From the NCBI GenBank assembly GCA_963733085.1, contig CAVTBY010000013.1, positions 1 through 64,000 of the forward strand: a stretch of 64,000 bases of DNA, read 5' to 3'. Shown piece by piece: positions 53,541 through 62,313 of this stretch. Under the pieces are notes generated by a model. It did no database searches. It was not told the DNA's origin and saw nothing but the letters and a program-made list of their open reading frames with translations. How positions within the stretch are numbered: position 1 is the first letter of the stretch; each line of letters starts with the position of its first letter. A program made the translations under genes and the position numbers. This DNA is from Desertimonas sp963733085 (GTDB lineage Bacteria > Actinomycetota > Acidimicrobiia > Acidimicrobiales > Ilumatobacteraceae).

Positions 53541-55049
53541 CTAGGGGCAGTTGCCACCGTCTATCGGTGCGTTCGCTTCCGGGTCGACGGGGAGGAGATC
53601 GCCGAGCGGATCCCACAGATCCCACGTCTCGTCCTTGTGCCGATGCTCGGCGAGCGCTACGGCGGCGTAGTCGGCGGCGACGATCGCCCCGATGTTCCCG
53701 GAAGCCTCGGCGCACGGATCGAAGTAGTGACTGTGGCCGGCGGGCGGCCAGGGGAAGCCGTCATCCCGCCCTGCCCATTCTGCCTGGAACCGCCGGGCGC
53801 CGAAATCGTCCTCGACGGGATCGTTGCCGAGACCGACGCCCGGCACGCCGTTGACGAGGTCGGCGACGTCGTGCGGCTCGGCGCCGCCCGTGCGCCCGAG
53901 GTAGCTGACCGGGTCGTCGCTCGCGCTACCCACCCACGTGTTCGTGGTACCCGTCGTGAGATCGCCGGCGTCGACCGCACGGCCGGCACCGGGGCTGCCG
54001 GTGAGTACCACGTCGTCAGCGGCGAGGTCGAACTCGTCGGCGGCGATCGCCACGGTGGTGCTCCCGTACGAGTTGCCGATCACCGTGAGATGGACGTCGT
54101 CGCCGTGGCGCAAAGCACGGAGGCCGGAGACGTCGCGGGCCAGCGCGGCCGCACCGACGGTGGCCCGGCCCATCGTCACGACCTCGGCGAGCTCACCCGC
54201 TTCGGCGACCCAATCGCTGGCATCGTCGATCGGGTCGTCGTCGTTGCCGTCCATCACGGCGATGCTCGGAGCGTCGTAGCCGTGCCACGTCATCACGGCG
54301 ATCGGCTCGGCGGTGTGAGCGCTCGCCGCCGCGAACACGCCCTCAGGAACGCGGGTGCCGACTGTCGAGGCCTCCGTACCCATGCCCGGCACTGCGACCG
54401 CCATGTGTCGCGCCGCATCCAGATCGCCGAGGGCGATGGCGACGCGTCCGTCACCTCCGTAGCCAGCGGGGTCGTAGAGGTACAGCTGCACGGCGACCGG
54501 CGCTTCTGTGCGCGGGTCTTCGAAGTCGGCGCCGTCGACGAGGGCGAGGTTCGTCGCCCGGGCATTGGCGAGCGCCGCGGCATCAGCGTCGGTCAACGTT
54601 CCCGCCGCCGCAGACGTCTCGAGGCGGCGCAGATCCTCGGCAAGAAGATCCCGGTTGGCGAGATCGCGCGCCCACGCAGGCACCCCGTCGAGGTTGCCAA
54701 CCGTCGCCGGCGTCAACGAGATCACCGCCAGTCGCTGCGACTCGCTCAGGCCGTCCCACCAGCGAGCGACAACCGTGGCGTGGCCGTCGGGCGGACGAGG
54801 CACGAGGTTGACCAGCCCGGCGTCGGCCCCCGCGGCGAACCATGCGGTAAGCGTCGCGTCGGTGGCGATGCGCAACACGAGCGGAGCCCATTGGGAACGG
54901 AGCGCGTCGACGATGTGGCCGACGACCACACCGACGTCGGCCGCCGCCCCGGTGGCGGTCAGCGCTTCCAGCTCGTCGGCGGCTGCGACGATGCGAAGAC
55001 CGAGCGTGTGGAGTCGCGACGTGTCGTAACCCAGCCATCTCGATGCCAT
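53541..55049 (-). CDS. DUF1023-type alpha/beta hydrolase
   Basis: A 502-residue protein. The first half is helical (residues 1-180). The second half is a DUF1023/alpha-beta hydrolase domain with the nucleophile elbow GNSYGSTTVA, preceded by MTWHGYDAPS and followed by TGSPGAGRAVDAG. The acid is probably within the SASDDPVSYLG region and the base in GHSHYFDP. No signal peptide is seen, though relatives in actinobacteria are often exported or ESX-linked. The substrate is unknown. Starts at ATG 55049. Confidence 0.8.
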   Translation of the reverse strand: MASRWLGYDTSRLHTLGLRIVAAADELEALTATGAAADVGVVVGHIVDALRSQWAPLVLRIATDATLTAWFAAGADAGLVNLVPRPPDGHATVVARWWDGLSESQRLAVISLTPATVGNLDGVPAWARDLANRDLLAEDLRRLETSAAAGTLTDADAAALANARATNLALVDGADFEDPRTEAPVAVQLYLYDPAGYGGDGRVAIALGDLDAARHMAVAVPGMGTEASTVGTRVPEGVFAAASAHTAEPIAVMTWHGYDAPSIAVMDGNDDDPIDDASDWVAEAGELAEVVTMGRATVGAAALARDVSGLRALRHGDDVHLTVIGNSYGSTTVAIAADEFDLAADDVVLTGSPGAGRAVDAGDLTTGTTNTWVGSASDDPVSYLGRTGGAEPHDVADLVNGVPGVGLGNDPVEDDFGARRFQAEWAGRDDGFPWPPAGHSHYFDPCAEASGNIGAIVAADYAAVALAEHRHKDETWDLWDPLGDLLPVDPEANAPIDGGNCP

Positions 55050-55119
55050 CGGTGCTCCCGTGCGATGGTTCGATGTCGGTCACCTGCCCTGGGCGTCGCG
55101 ACGTCACCGAAACGGAAGC

Positions 55120-56106
55120 TCAGACGTTGTGGCGGAGCAGTCGCTCGGCCAGGGCCCGCAGCTCGTCGCGCACCTCGGGGGGTTCGAGCACCTCGAAGTC
55201 GACGGGCAGGGAGGCGAGGTAGCGAGCGACCCAATCGGCGTCGCCCCCGATCGTCACGATGCACGACTCGGCGCCGGGCTCTGACTGCTCGACAACACCG
55301 ACCGTGGGACCGATATGCATCGCCACCACCTGCGAGTGTGCGTGCACCCGAACGCGAGCGCGCGTCTCGAACACGCGGACCGCAACTCCCTCGCTGACCA
55401 GCGCTCCGGCGTCGGGGGTCTCGCGCGGTGAATTCCGATGCCCGGTCGATTGGAGATCGCTGATGCGATCGACGCGGTAGGTCCGCCAATCGTCTCGGTC
55501 GAGGTCGAAGCCGACGAGGTACCACCGCCGGCCGAGCGATACGAGGCGGTGCGGCTCGACCCGACGCTCGCTGACCCGGTCCGCGCCGTCGCGATACGTG
55601 AACGTGACGCGCTCGCCGCGCCGACAGCACATCGCCAAGGCCATCAGGTTGGGCAGTTCGATACGGCCACCGCCCTCACCACCCCCCCGGCCGGCGCGAC
55701 CGCGACCATGGCGGATCCCGACGACCACCTCGCCGAGTGCGTCGACGCGATCGCGGAGCATCTCGGGAAGGACTTGGCGCAGCTTCGTCGACGCCGACAA
55801 CGCCGCTTCACCAAGCGTCGGATCGGCGTCGACGGACAGCTCGCGCAACGCCACGGAGACGGCGATCGCCTCGTCGTCGTCGAGCAGCAGCGGAGGCAGG
55901 CGGCCACCGGCACCCAGCTCGTAGCCACCGTAGCGACCGGTCGTGCTGGCGATCGGGTAACCGAGGTCGCGCAGCCGGGTGACGTCCCGGCGCAGCGTCC
56001 GGGTCGTGATCTCGAGACGCCCGGCGAGCTCATCGGCGTTCCAGGTTGCTCTGGTGGTGAACATCGCCAGCAGGCGCAGGAGGCGGGCCGGGGTGTCCAC
56101 GGTCAC
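55120..56106 (-). CDS. WYL-domain transcriptional regulator (YafY/DeoR-like)
   Basis: A 328-residue regulator with an N-terminal HTH (RLLRLLAMFTTRATWNADEL, EITTRTLRRDVTRLRDLGYP) and a WYL domain (LVSLGRRWYLVGFDLDRDDW RTYRVDRI at about 190-220), plus a WCX-like C-terminal extension. WYL domains bind nucleic acid or small molecules and often sense DNA damage or stress. The target is unknown. Starts at ATG 56106, divergent from the small ORF at 56165. Confidence 0.9.
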   Translation of the reverse strand: MTVDTPARLLRLLAMFTTRATWNADELAGRLEITTRTLRRDVTRLRDLGYPIASTTGRYGGYELGAGGRLPPLLLDDDEAIAVSVALRELSVDADPTLGEAALSASTKLRQVLPEMLRDRVDALGEVVVGIRHGRGRAGRGGGEGGGRIELPNLMALAMCCRRGERVTFTYRDGADRVSERRVEPHRLVSLGRRWYLVGFDLDRDDWRTYRVDRISDLQSTGHRNSPRETPDAGALVSEGVAVRVFETRARVRVHAHSQVVAMHIGPTVGVVEQSEPGAESCIVTIGGDADWVARYLASLPVDFEVLEPPEVRDELRALAERLLRHNV

Positions 56107-56164
56107 CCATCATCGCAGGGATTGCGGACCAGTACTGTCCACAAGCCTTCATAAAGTTACATCT

Positions 56165-56330
56165 ATGACATATCCGAACAGCATGGACCTGTATGCGATC
56201 CTCGCCATGGACCGTCAGCGCGAACTGATCGAGGCTGCCGACCGAGCTGCGGTCCGTGCGCCGGGCCCGAGACGCACACCCCTCGCGCCGCCGTTGGCGG
56301 CGGCCGCCGGAGCCACCGCACGCCGCGTAA
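56165..56330 (+). CDS. Small hypothetical protein, probable frameshift
   Basis: From ATG 56165 the frame reads MTYPNSMDLYAILAMDRQRE LIEAADRAAV, an unmistakably protein-like helix followed by an Arg/Pro/Ala-rich tail. In this frame no stop is met before the convergent flavin reductase gene, whereas a TAA at 56328-56330 lies one base out of frame. A single indel would give about 55 residues. It is of the same kind as the small ORF at 11891. Confidence 0.35.
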
Positions 56331-56331
56331 T

Positions 56332-56838
56332 TCAGTGGCGCTTGACGCCGCCGTACTTCATCCGGGTGTCGCTCATCGCGGCGGCGCGAGCCTCGTCGTC
56401 GTTGACGGCGGCGGCGGTGATCTCGCCAGCGAACAGGGTGTGCGTGCCGAAGTCGATCGCCTGGCGAACCTCGCAGTCGAACCAGACGATCGCCTCGGCA
56501 AAGACCGGGGCGCCCGACGGTGCCGCGCTGACCACGCGCCCGTTGAGGGTCGTCTCTCCGTCCGACGCCATCACCGCCGGCTTGGAGAACTTGACGAAGA
56601 CCTTGGTGTCCTCGGCAGACCAGAGGTTCACCGTGAACGAGCCGCTGGTGCTGATCAGCCGGTGGGTGACCGCTGTGTTGTCGACTCCGACGCCGATCAG
56701 CACGGGTTCCATCGACAGTTGCGTGATCCAGCTCGTCGTCATCGCGTTCCACTCCTCGCCGGCGCGGGAACCGACGAGGGCGAGGGCGTTGGGGATCTTC
56801 CAGGTGACGGCGTTGAGGAGGGTCGCATCGACGGCCAT
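56332..56838 (-). CDS. Flavin reductase family protein (FMN-binding split barrel)
   Basis: A 168-residue protein with the flavin reductase-like fold: VTWKIPNALALVGSRAGEEW NAMTTSWITQLSMEP at residues 11-45, GSFTVNLWSAEDTKVFVKFS, and VWFDCEVRQAIDFGTHTLFA GEI. Such enzymes reduce FMN/FAD for monooxygenases or bind FMN themselves. Starts at ATG 56838. No partner oxygenase is adjacent. Confidence 0.88.
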   Translation of the reverse strand: MAVDATLLNAVTWKIPNALALVGSRAGEEWNAMTTSWITQLSMEPVLIGVGVDNTAVTHRLISTSGSFTVNLWSAEDTKVFVKFSKPAVMASDGETTLNGRVVSAAPSGAPVFAEAIVWFDCEVRQAIDFGTHTLFAGEITAAAVNDDEARAAAMSDTRMKYGGVKRH

Positions 56839-56899
56839 GGCAACACGTTAAGACCCTGGTGGCTGCCCGGCGGCAGGTGAGCTGGCAAGCTCGTTCACG

Positions 56900-57691
56900 A
56901 TGACGCCGCCGCTCTCGACGATCGTGTTCTTCAACGCCCATCCCGACGACGAGGTGATCCTCACCGGAGGGACCATGGCGCGGGCGTCGGCAGAGGGTCA
57001 TCGCGTCGTGCTCGTCGTGGCGACGAACGGGGAGCACGGCGAGGTCCCGGATGACCTTGCCGACGGCGAGACCATCGTCGCCCGCCGGCGGCGGGAGACG
57101 GAGTGCTCCGCCGAGGTTCTCGGTGTCCACCACGTGCTGTGGCTCGGCTACAGCGACTCGGGGATGACCGGGTGGGATCAGAACACGAATCCGGACTCGT
57201 TCTGGCAGGCCGACGTCGACGACGCCGGCGCCAGGCTCGGCAAGCTGCTGGAAGCGGAACACGCCGACGTGCTCGTCACGTACGACTGGCACGGCGGCTA
57301 CGGACATCCCGACCACATCCAGACGCACCGGGTCGGCCACCGCGCCGCCTCGCTTGCCGGCACGCCACGAGTCCTCGAGGCGACGTTCAGCCGCGACAAC
57401 ATGCGTACGTTCGCGTCGGGCGACGGCGGTGCGGAGTGGGATCCCGATGGACCCGCCGACGACGGCAACCCCTTCGGCACGCCCGAGATCGAGATCCACT
57501 ACGCCGTCGACGTGTCCGACTTCGTCGATCGCAAGCGACAGGCGCTGGCGTGCCACGCCAGCCAGACCAGCGACGCCGGGGCGATGCTGGCGATGCCTGC
57601 CGAGCTGTTTGCCCGGGCGTTCGGCGTCGAGTGGTTCATCGAGCCGGGCCGGCCGCCCGGCCTGCACCGCGGCTGGCTGTTCGCTCGTTAG
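56900..57691 (+). CDS. PIG-L / MshB-family zinc deacetylase
   Basis: A 263-residue LmbE-like N-acetylglucosaminyl deacetylase: the metal motif AHPDDEV (residues 13-19), VVLVVATNGEHGEV, WLGYSDSGMTGW, and the third metal His in HGGYGHPDHIQTHRVG. Relatives are MshB (mycothiol synthesis) and Mca (conjugate amidase). The WLGYSDSGM block is characteristic of that actinobacterial pair, so a mycothiol role is plausible but unproved. Its 3' end overlaps the nrdJ stop by four bases in the convergent orientation. Confidence 0.88.
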   Translation: MTPPLSTIVFFNAHPDDEVILTGGTMARASAEGHRVVLVVATNGEHGEVPDDLADGETIVARRRRETECSAEVLGVHHVLWLGYSDSGMTGWDQNTNPDSFWQADVDDAGARLGKLLEAEHADVLVTYDWHGGYGHPDHIQTHRVGHRAASLAGTPRVLEATFSRDNMRTFASGDGGAEWDPDGPADDGNPFGTPEIEIHYAVDVSDFVDRKRQALACHASQTSDAGAMLAMPAELFARAFGVEWFIEPGRPPGLHRGWLFAR

Positions 57692-60504
57692 CTACAACCG
57701 CTGGTGCTCCCGCAGCTGGGGCAGGCGTGGCAGGCGCCGGCGCGGACCATCGTCACGCCGCATTGCATGCACATCGGGGCGTCGGACTGGCGGATCACAC
57801 CGGCGGCCGGCGTGTTGTCGAGCGGCACCGGCGTGGCGATGCCGGCGCTGAGCTGGTCGGCGAGATCGCCGGCCGATGGCAGCGACTTCGGGTCGGCGAC
57901 CATCTCGGAACCGGAGCTCGTCTCGACGACGGCTTCCTCGAGTCCGGGCAACGTCGGCTGCATCCGCTCGCTGACCGAGAAGATCGAGAGCTCGGCGCGC
58001 TCGTCGTACGTCATGTACTCCATCGCCAGCTTGCGGAACAGGTAGTCCATCACCGAGGAGGCGAAGCGGATCTCCGGGTCGTCGGTCATCCCCGCCGGTT
58101 CGAAGCGCATGTTCGTGAACGCCTCGACGAACGCCCGCAACGGCACGCCGTACTGCAGCCCATAGGAGATCGACTTGGCGAACGCGTCCATGATCCCGGC
58201 GAGCGTCGAGCCCTGCTTGGACACGGTGAGGAAGACCTCTCCGGGACGGCCGTCGTCGTACTCGCCGATCGTGGCGAAGCCCTTGCAGTCGGCCACACGG
58301 AACTCGAACGTGCGGCCCTTGCGGCTGCGCGGCAGCTTCTCACGCACCGGCCGGTGGACGACCTTCTCGACGATCCGCTCGACGACCTGCGTCGCTCCGG
58401 GCGCAATCGCGCTCGACGTCTGCTTCGTCGTCGACAACGGCTGGCCGACCTTGCAGTTGTCGCGGTAGATGGCGATCGACTTGAGCCCGAGCTCCCAGGC
58501 GAGCTGGTGGAGATGCTCGACCTCCTCGACCGTGACGTTCTCGGGCATGTTCGTGGTCTTCGAGATGGCGCCGCTGAGGAACGGCTGGACCGCCGCCAAC
58601 ATGCGCACGTGGCCCTCGTAGTGGATCGTGTTGTCGCCCATCGAGCAGGCGAACACCGGGAGATGTTCGGCCGCCAGGTGGGGTGCGCCGACGATCGACT
58701 TCTGGTCGTCGATGTAGGCGACGATGTCGGCGATCTGGGCGTCGTTGTAGCCGAGGTGCTGGAGCGCCCGGGGCACCGTCTGGTTGACGATCGACATCGT
58801 CCCGCCGCCGACGAGCTTCTTCGACTTGACGAGGCCGAGGTCCGGCTCGACACCCGTCGTGTCGCAATCGAGCATGAACGAAATCGTGCCCGTGGGGGCC
58901 AAGACCGAGGCCTGCGAGTTGCGCACGCCGTGCTCCTCGCCATCGCGGACTGCCGTTTCCCACGCATCCCGGGCAGCGCGGACGACGTATGCCGGGACGC
59001 CATCGGCGCCTTCGATCCGCTCAGCGGCGTCACGGTGCATGCGCAGCACCCGCAGCATGTGCTCCTCGTTGGCGGCGAAGCCGGCGAACGGGCCCATCCG
59101 CGCCGCCGTGCGCGCCGACGTGGCGTAGGCGTGTCCCGTCATCAGCGACGTGATCGCCGCCGCCCACGCCCGCCCGGCGACCGAGTCGTAGGGCAGCCCG
59201 AGGGCCATCAACAGGGCGCCGAGGTTGGTGTAGCCGAGACCGAGTTGGCGGAAGTCGCGGGCGTTCTCGGCGATCTTCTCGGTCGGATAGTCGGCCCGGC
59301 CGACGAGGATCTCCTGGGCCGTGAACACCATCGCGACGGTGTGCCGGAAGGCGTCGACGTCGAAACGGTCGTCGTCGAGGAACTCGAGCAGGTTGATCGA
59401 AGCCAGATTGCAAGCTGAGTTGTCGAGGTGAACAAACTCACTACAAGGATTACTCGCGTTGATCCGGCCGGTGTTGGCGGCGGTGTGCCAGCGGTTGATC
59501 GTCGTGTCGAATTGGATGCCGGGATCGGCGCATTCCCACGACGCCTCGGCGATCTGCCGCCACAGGTCGCGTGCCTTGACGGTGCGCAGCGTCTCGCCAG
59601 TAGTGACTGCCTTGAGCGCCCAATCGGCGTCGGACACGACCGCCTGCATGAACTCGTCGGTCACTCTGACCGAGTTGTTGGCGTTCTGGTACTGCACCGA
59701 GAAGGCGTCCCGGCCGTCGAGGTCCATGTCGAAACCGGCCTCGCTGAGCACCCGCGCCTTGCGCTCCTCGAGCGCCTTGCACCAGATGAACTCCTCGACG
59801 TCTGGATGATCGGCGTTGAGGATGACCATCTTGGCGGCGCGACGGGTCTTACCTGCCGACTTGATCGTCCCCGCCGACGCGTCGGCACCACGCATGAAGC
59901 TCACCGGGCCAGACGCCGTGCCACCCCCGTTGAGGTGCTCGGCGCTCGAGCGGATGTTCGACAGGTTCGTGCCGGCACCGGACCCGCCCTTGAAGATGAT
60001 CCCCTCCTCGCGGTACCAGTTGAGGATCGAGCCCATCGTGTCGTCGACTTCGAGGATGAAACACGCTGACCCTTGCTGAGGTACACCGGCCACGCCAATG
60101 TTGAACCACACCGGGCTGTTGAACGCCGCCCGCTGTGTGACGAGGATGTACTTCAGCTCGTCGGAGAACGCCGAGGCCTCGGCGTCGTCGCTGAAGTAGC
60201 CGCCCTCCAGACCCCAGCTCGTGATCGTGTCGACGACACGGTCGACAACCTGGCGCAGCGACGACTCCCGCTCAGGGGAACCGAGGTGCCCACGGAAGTA
60301 CTTCTGGGCGACGATGTTGGTGGCGTTCTGGGACCAATCGGCCGGGAACTCGACGCTGGTCTGCTCGAAGGCGACCGAGCCGTCGGCGTGATTGGTGATG
60401 CGAGCGTCACGTCGTTCCCACACGACCTCGTCGTAGGGGTCGACGCCCTCCGACGTGAACAACCGGCCCAGTCCGATCCTCAGGGGATCTGGTGCAAGCG
60501 ACAT
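57688..60504 (-). CDS. nrdJ: Adenosylcobalamin-dependent ribonucleotide reductase (class II)
   Basis: A 938-residue NrdJ. It shows the substrate-site and radical Cys regions (NAFNSPVWFNIGVAGVPQQG, NASNPCSEFVHLDNSACNLA SINL with the NPCSE core), the MSFMLDCDTTGVEPDLGLVK block, and the C-terminal redox Cys pair in ACHACPSCGSTSGCS. It makes deoxyribonucleotides from ribonucleotides with adenosylcobalamin as radical source. ATG 60504 is taken because AAAGGAG lies nine bases before it; the frame extends to 60525. A long leader with hairpins precedes it, and NrdR is encoded about 1 kb upstream on the same strand. Confidence 0.95.
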   Translation of the reverse strand: MSLAPDPLRIGLGRLFTSEGVDPYDEVVWERRDARITNHADGSVAFEQTSVEFPADWSQNATNIVAQKYFRGHLGSPERESSLRQVVDRVVDTITSWGLEGGYFSDDAEASAFSDELKYILVTQRAAFNSPVWFNIGVAGVPQQGSACFILEVDDTMGSILNWYREEGIIFKGGSGAGTNLSNIRSSAEHLNGGGTASGPVSFMRGADASAGTIKSAGKTRRAAKMVILNADHPDVEEFIWCKALEERKARVLSEAGFDMDLDGRDAFSVQYQNANNSVRVTDEFMQAVVSDADWALKAVTTGETLRTVKARDLWRQIAEASWECADPGIQFDTTINRWHTAANTGRINASNPCSEFVHLDNSACNLASINLLEFLDDDRFDVDAFRHTVAMVFTAQEILVGRADYPTEKIAENARDFRQLGLGYTNLGALLMALGLPYDSVAGRAWAAAITSLMTGHAYATSARTAARMGPFAGFAANEEHMLRVLRMHRDAAERIEGADGVPAYVVRAARDAWETAVRDGEEHGVRNSQASVLAPTGTISFMLDCDTTGVEPDLGLVKSKKLVGGGTMSIVNQTVPRALQHLGYNDAQIADIVAYIDDQKSIVGAPHLAAEHLPVFACSMGDNTIHYEGHVRMLAAVQPFLSGAISKTTNMPENVTVEEVEHLHQLAWELGLKSIAIYRDNCKVGQPLSTTKQTSSAIAPGATQVVERIVEKVVHRPVREKLPRSRKGRTFEFRVADCKGFATIGEYDDGRPGEVFLTVSKQGSTLAGIMDAFAKSISYGLQYGVPLRAFVEAFTNMRFEPAGMTDDPEIRFASSVMDYLFRKLAMEYMTYDERAELSIFSVSERMQPTLPGLEEAVVETSSGSEMVADPKSLPSAGDLADQLSAGIATPVPLDNTPAAGVIRQSDAPMCMQCGVTMVRAGACHACPSCGSTSGCS

Positions 60505-60825
60505 GCCTGCGCTCCTTTCGCTCACGTCGAACTACGTCATTGTAGTTAGCCATCCAACCCGTCGAAACACCGGTCCCGGGCGACCTGCTGGGCATTCGCG
60601 GGACGGGCTCCGACGGGCGGCACGACACAGCAGGTTCAGGACCCTGGAGGTCCTACGTCGGCCGTTTGTCTTTGCCGGTCGACCAGCAGTCCGCGGTGTC
60701 GTACCGCCGTCGGTTCCGTGGGCGAGCGTAGGCACCGGCATCTGTGGGTTGAAAGAGGGACAAGCCTGTGAATTGTGTGTGGGTTTCCATGGCTGACGCC
60801 GCCGCGGCGCTGTCATGATCGGCGA
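60505..60825 (-). promoter_or_regulatory. Structured-looking leader of nrdJ
   Basis: The 321 bases upstream of nrdJ contain no gene but several stems on the nrdJ strand: AACTAC/GTAGTT at 60530-60547, 14 bases before the ribosome site; GGACC/GGTCC near 60,640-60,655; and ACCTGCTG pairing with CAGCAGGT (roughly 60,584-60,638). A cobalamin riboswitch was considered because the enzyme needs B12, but the canonical B12 box is not found. An RNA element specific to nrdJ leaders, or NrdR control, is possible. Confidence 0.45.
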
Positions 60826-61512
60826 ATGCACCGCATCTATCCCGGCGGACCCGCCGCTGCCGACCTGGAAGCCCTCTACGGCGACGTCCCCCGGCCGGCG
60901 CCGCCGGGCCGGCCGTGGGTCGGGCTGTCGATGATCGCCAGCATCGACGGCTCGGCTGCGATCGACGGAGTTTCCGGCGGGCTCGGCAATGCCAACGACA
61001 AGGCGGTCTTCGCCACGCTCCGTGCCGCCGCCGACGTGATCATCGTCGGCGCCGGCACCGCCGCCGCCGAGCGTTACGGACCGCCGTCCCGTGCCGGCCA
61101 ACGCGTCGGCGTCGTCACCGGGAGCGGGCGCGTCGACACCGACACGGACCTGTTCCGGTCCGGATGCGGCTTCCTCGTGGTCCCCGAGGACGGACCTGAC
61201 ACGCCACCACAGATCGACACGGTGCGTGCCGGCCACCGAACCGTCGACCTCGTCAGCGCCATCACCCGGCTTGCGGACGTCGCCCCCGGCGTTCGTTTCG
61301 TCCAGGCCGAGGGCGGGCCACGGCTCAACGGCGCCCTGCTCGAGGCCGGCTGCCTCGACGAGCTCGACCTGACGATCGCTCCGGCGATGGTTGGAGGGAC
61401 CGGCCCGCGCATCGTCGCCGGCGCATCCGAGTCGCTGCGACCGTTCCGACTCGTTCACGTCCTCGCCGATGACGAGGGCTACCTCTTCACTCGCTGGGTG
61501 CGCTCTGACTGA
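60826..61512 (+). CDS. RibD C-terminal / dihydrofolate-reductase-like protein
   Basis: A 228-residue RibD_C-family protein: WVGLSMIASIDGSAAIDGVS at residues 28-47, the NADPH loop LRAAADVIIVGAGTAAAERY, and EGGPRLNGALLEAGCLDELD. It resembles the reductase domain of the riboflavin enzyme RibD without its deaminase domain. Paralogues of this sort reduce various pyrimidine or pterin substrates. It converges on nrdR with a 26-base overlap. Confidence 0.85.
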   Translation: MHRIYPGGPAAADLEALYGDVPRPAPPGRPWVGLSMIASIDGSAAIDGVSGGLGNANDKAVFATLRAAADVIIVGAGTAAAERYGPPSRAGQRVGVVTGSGRVDTDTDLFRSGCGFLVVPEDGPDTPPQIDTVRAGHRTVDLVSAITRLADVAPGVRFVQAEGGPRLNGALLEAGCLDELDLTIAPAMVGGTGPRIVAGASESLRPFRLVHVLADDEGYLFTRWVRSD

Positions 61513-61957
61513 GCTTGCTGAGCAGCTCGATCTCGCGATGGAAGTCAGCGGCGGCATCGAAGTTCTTGTACACGCTGGCAAAGCGCAGATAGGCGACCTC
61601 GTCGGCCGCGCCGAGCTGGTCGAGCACGAGCAACCCGATGTTCGCGCTCGTCGTGTCGGACCCGGCGAGACGGACCGAGTCCTCCACCGACTCGGCGATC
61701 TGATCGATCTGTGTCGCGCTGATCCCGCGACCTTTCGTGGCCGCTTCGACACCTTTGACGATCTTGGCCCGGTCGAACGGCTCGGTGGTGCCGTCCGACT
61801 TGACGACCGTGAGCGGCACCTCGTCAACGCGCTCGAACGTGGTGAATCGGTGGCCGCACGACGGACATCTGCGCCGCCGCCGTACAGCCGCGCCTTCGCT
61901 GGCGAGGCGCGAATCGACGACCTTGGTGTCGTCGGCTTGGCACATCGGGCAGTGCAC
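61487..61957 (-). CDS. nrdR: Transcriptional repressor NrdR
   Basis: A 156-residue NrdR: zinc ribbon CPMCQADDTKVVDSR and CPSCGHRFTTFERVD, then the ATP-cone (VVKSDGTTEPFDRAKIVKGV EAATKGR). It senses ATP/dATP and represses ribonucleotide reductase genes; nrdJ, less than 1 kb away on the same strand, is its expected target. GTG 61957 is the start, since the zinc ribbon begins at residue 3 (HCPMC). It overlaps the RibD-like gene tail. Confidence 0.95.
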   Translation of the reverse strand: MHCPMCQADDTKVVDSRLASEGAAVRRRRRCPSCGHRFTTFERVDEVPLTVVKSDGTTEPFDRAKIVKGVEAATKGRGISATQIDQIAESVEDSVRLAGSDTTSANIGLLVLDQLGAADEVAYLRFASVYKNFDAAADFHREIELLSKLSQSAPSE

Positions 61958-62150
61958 CGCGCAAGGGTAGGCGACGCGGATCTGAGCGACTGCGCTCGGT
62001 AACCCTGGGCGCTGGGGCATCCTCGCGCTGCCAGCGCCACAGCGCGATCCCGCACCACGAGGACGCGAGCAGTGCCACCACCATGAAGACGCGCTCGGAC
62101 GCCTGACCACCGCCGGGGCTGAGCAGCGCTTCACCGACCACCGCGATCAT
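61824..62150 (-). CDS. Small membrane protein divergent from lexA, candidate SOS-induced division inhibitor
   Basis: From ATG 62150, with GGGAGA upstream, the frame encodes MIAVVGEALLSPGGGQASER followed by one hydrophobic helix (VFMVVALLASSWCGIALWRW) and a basic tail. The tail runs into the nrdR start in another frame, so the true C-terminus is uncertain. The gene is divergent from lexA with SOS boxes between. In Corynebacterium (DivS) and Mycobacterium (Rv2719c) the gene divergent from lexA stops cell division during SOS. By position and single helix this may be a functional analogue, though no sequence similarity is claimed. Confidence 0.4.
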   Translation of the reverse strand: MIAVVGEALLSPGGGQASERVFMVVALLASSWCGIALWRWQREDAPAPRVTERSRSDPRRLPLRGALPDVPSRRHQGRRFAPRQRRRGCTAAAQMSVVRPPIHHVRAR

Positions 62151-62199
62151 CAGGTTCTCCCTTCCATTCGACGAACTCCATTCCTGACCATCCGAACGA

Positions 62200-62213
62200 C
62201 GAACACTCGTACG
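62200..62213. promoter_or_regulatory. LexA/SOS box 1
   Basis: CGAAC-ACTC-GTACG fits the actinobacterial LexA site (GAAC-N4-GTTC/GTAC). It lies nearest the small membrane protein gene. Confidence 0.7.
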
Positions 62214-62227
62214 GGAACGATTGTTCG
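62214..62227. promoter_or_regulatory. LexA/SOS box 2
   Basis: GGAAC-GATT-GTTCG is a perfect GAAC-N4-GTTC site, directly abutting box 1. Confidence 0.75.
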
Positions 62228-62237
62228 TCAATCAACC

Positions 62238-62251
62238 AGAACGGCCGTTCG
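62238..62251. promoter_or_regulatory. LexA/SOS box 3
   Basis: AGAAC-GGCC-GTTCG is a perfect palindromic core. Centres of boxes 2 and 3 are 24 bases apart, roughly two and a quarter helical turns. Confidence 0.75.
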
Positions 62252-62291
62252 TTGTCAAGGAGCAAAACGTACAGATGTTTGACTTCGGCGG

Positions 62292-62305
62292 CGAACGTCC
62301 GTACG
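62292..62305. promoter_or_regulatory. LexA/SOS box 4
   Basis: CGAAC-GTCC-GTACG lies 8 bases before the lexA start codon, suited to autorepression. Confidence 0.75.
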
Positions 62306-62313
62306 ATGTTGGC

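Noticed and set aside
60505..60825. Cobalamin riboswitch before nrdJ
   Set aside because: The B12 box and the GCCACTG-type core are not found on the nrdJ strand, so only a candidate leader is reported.
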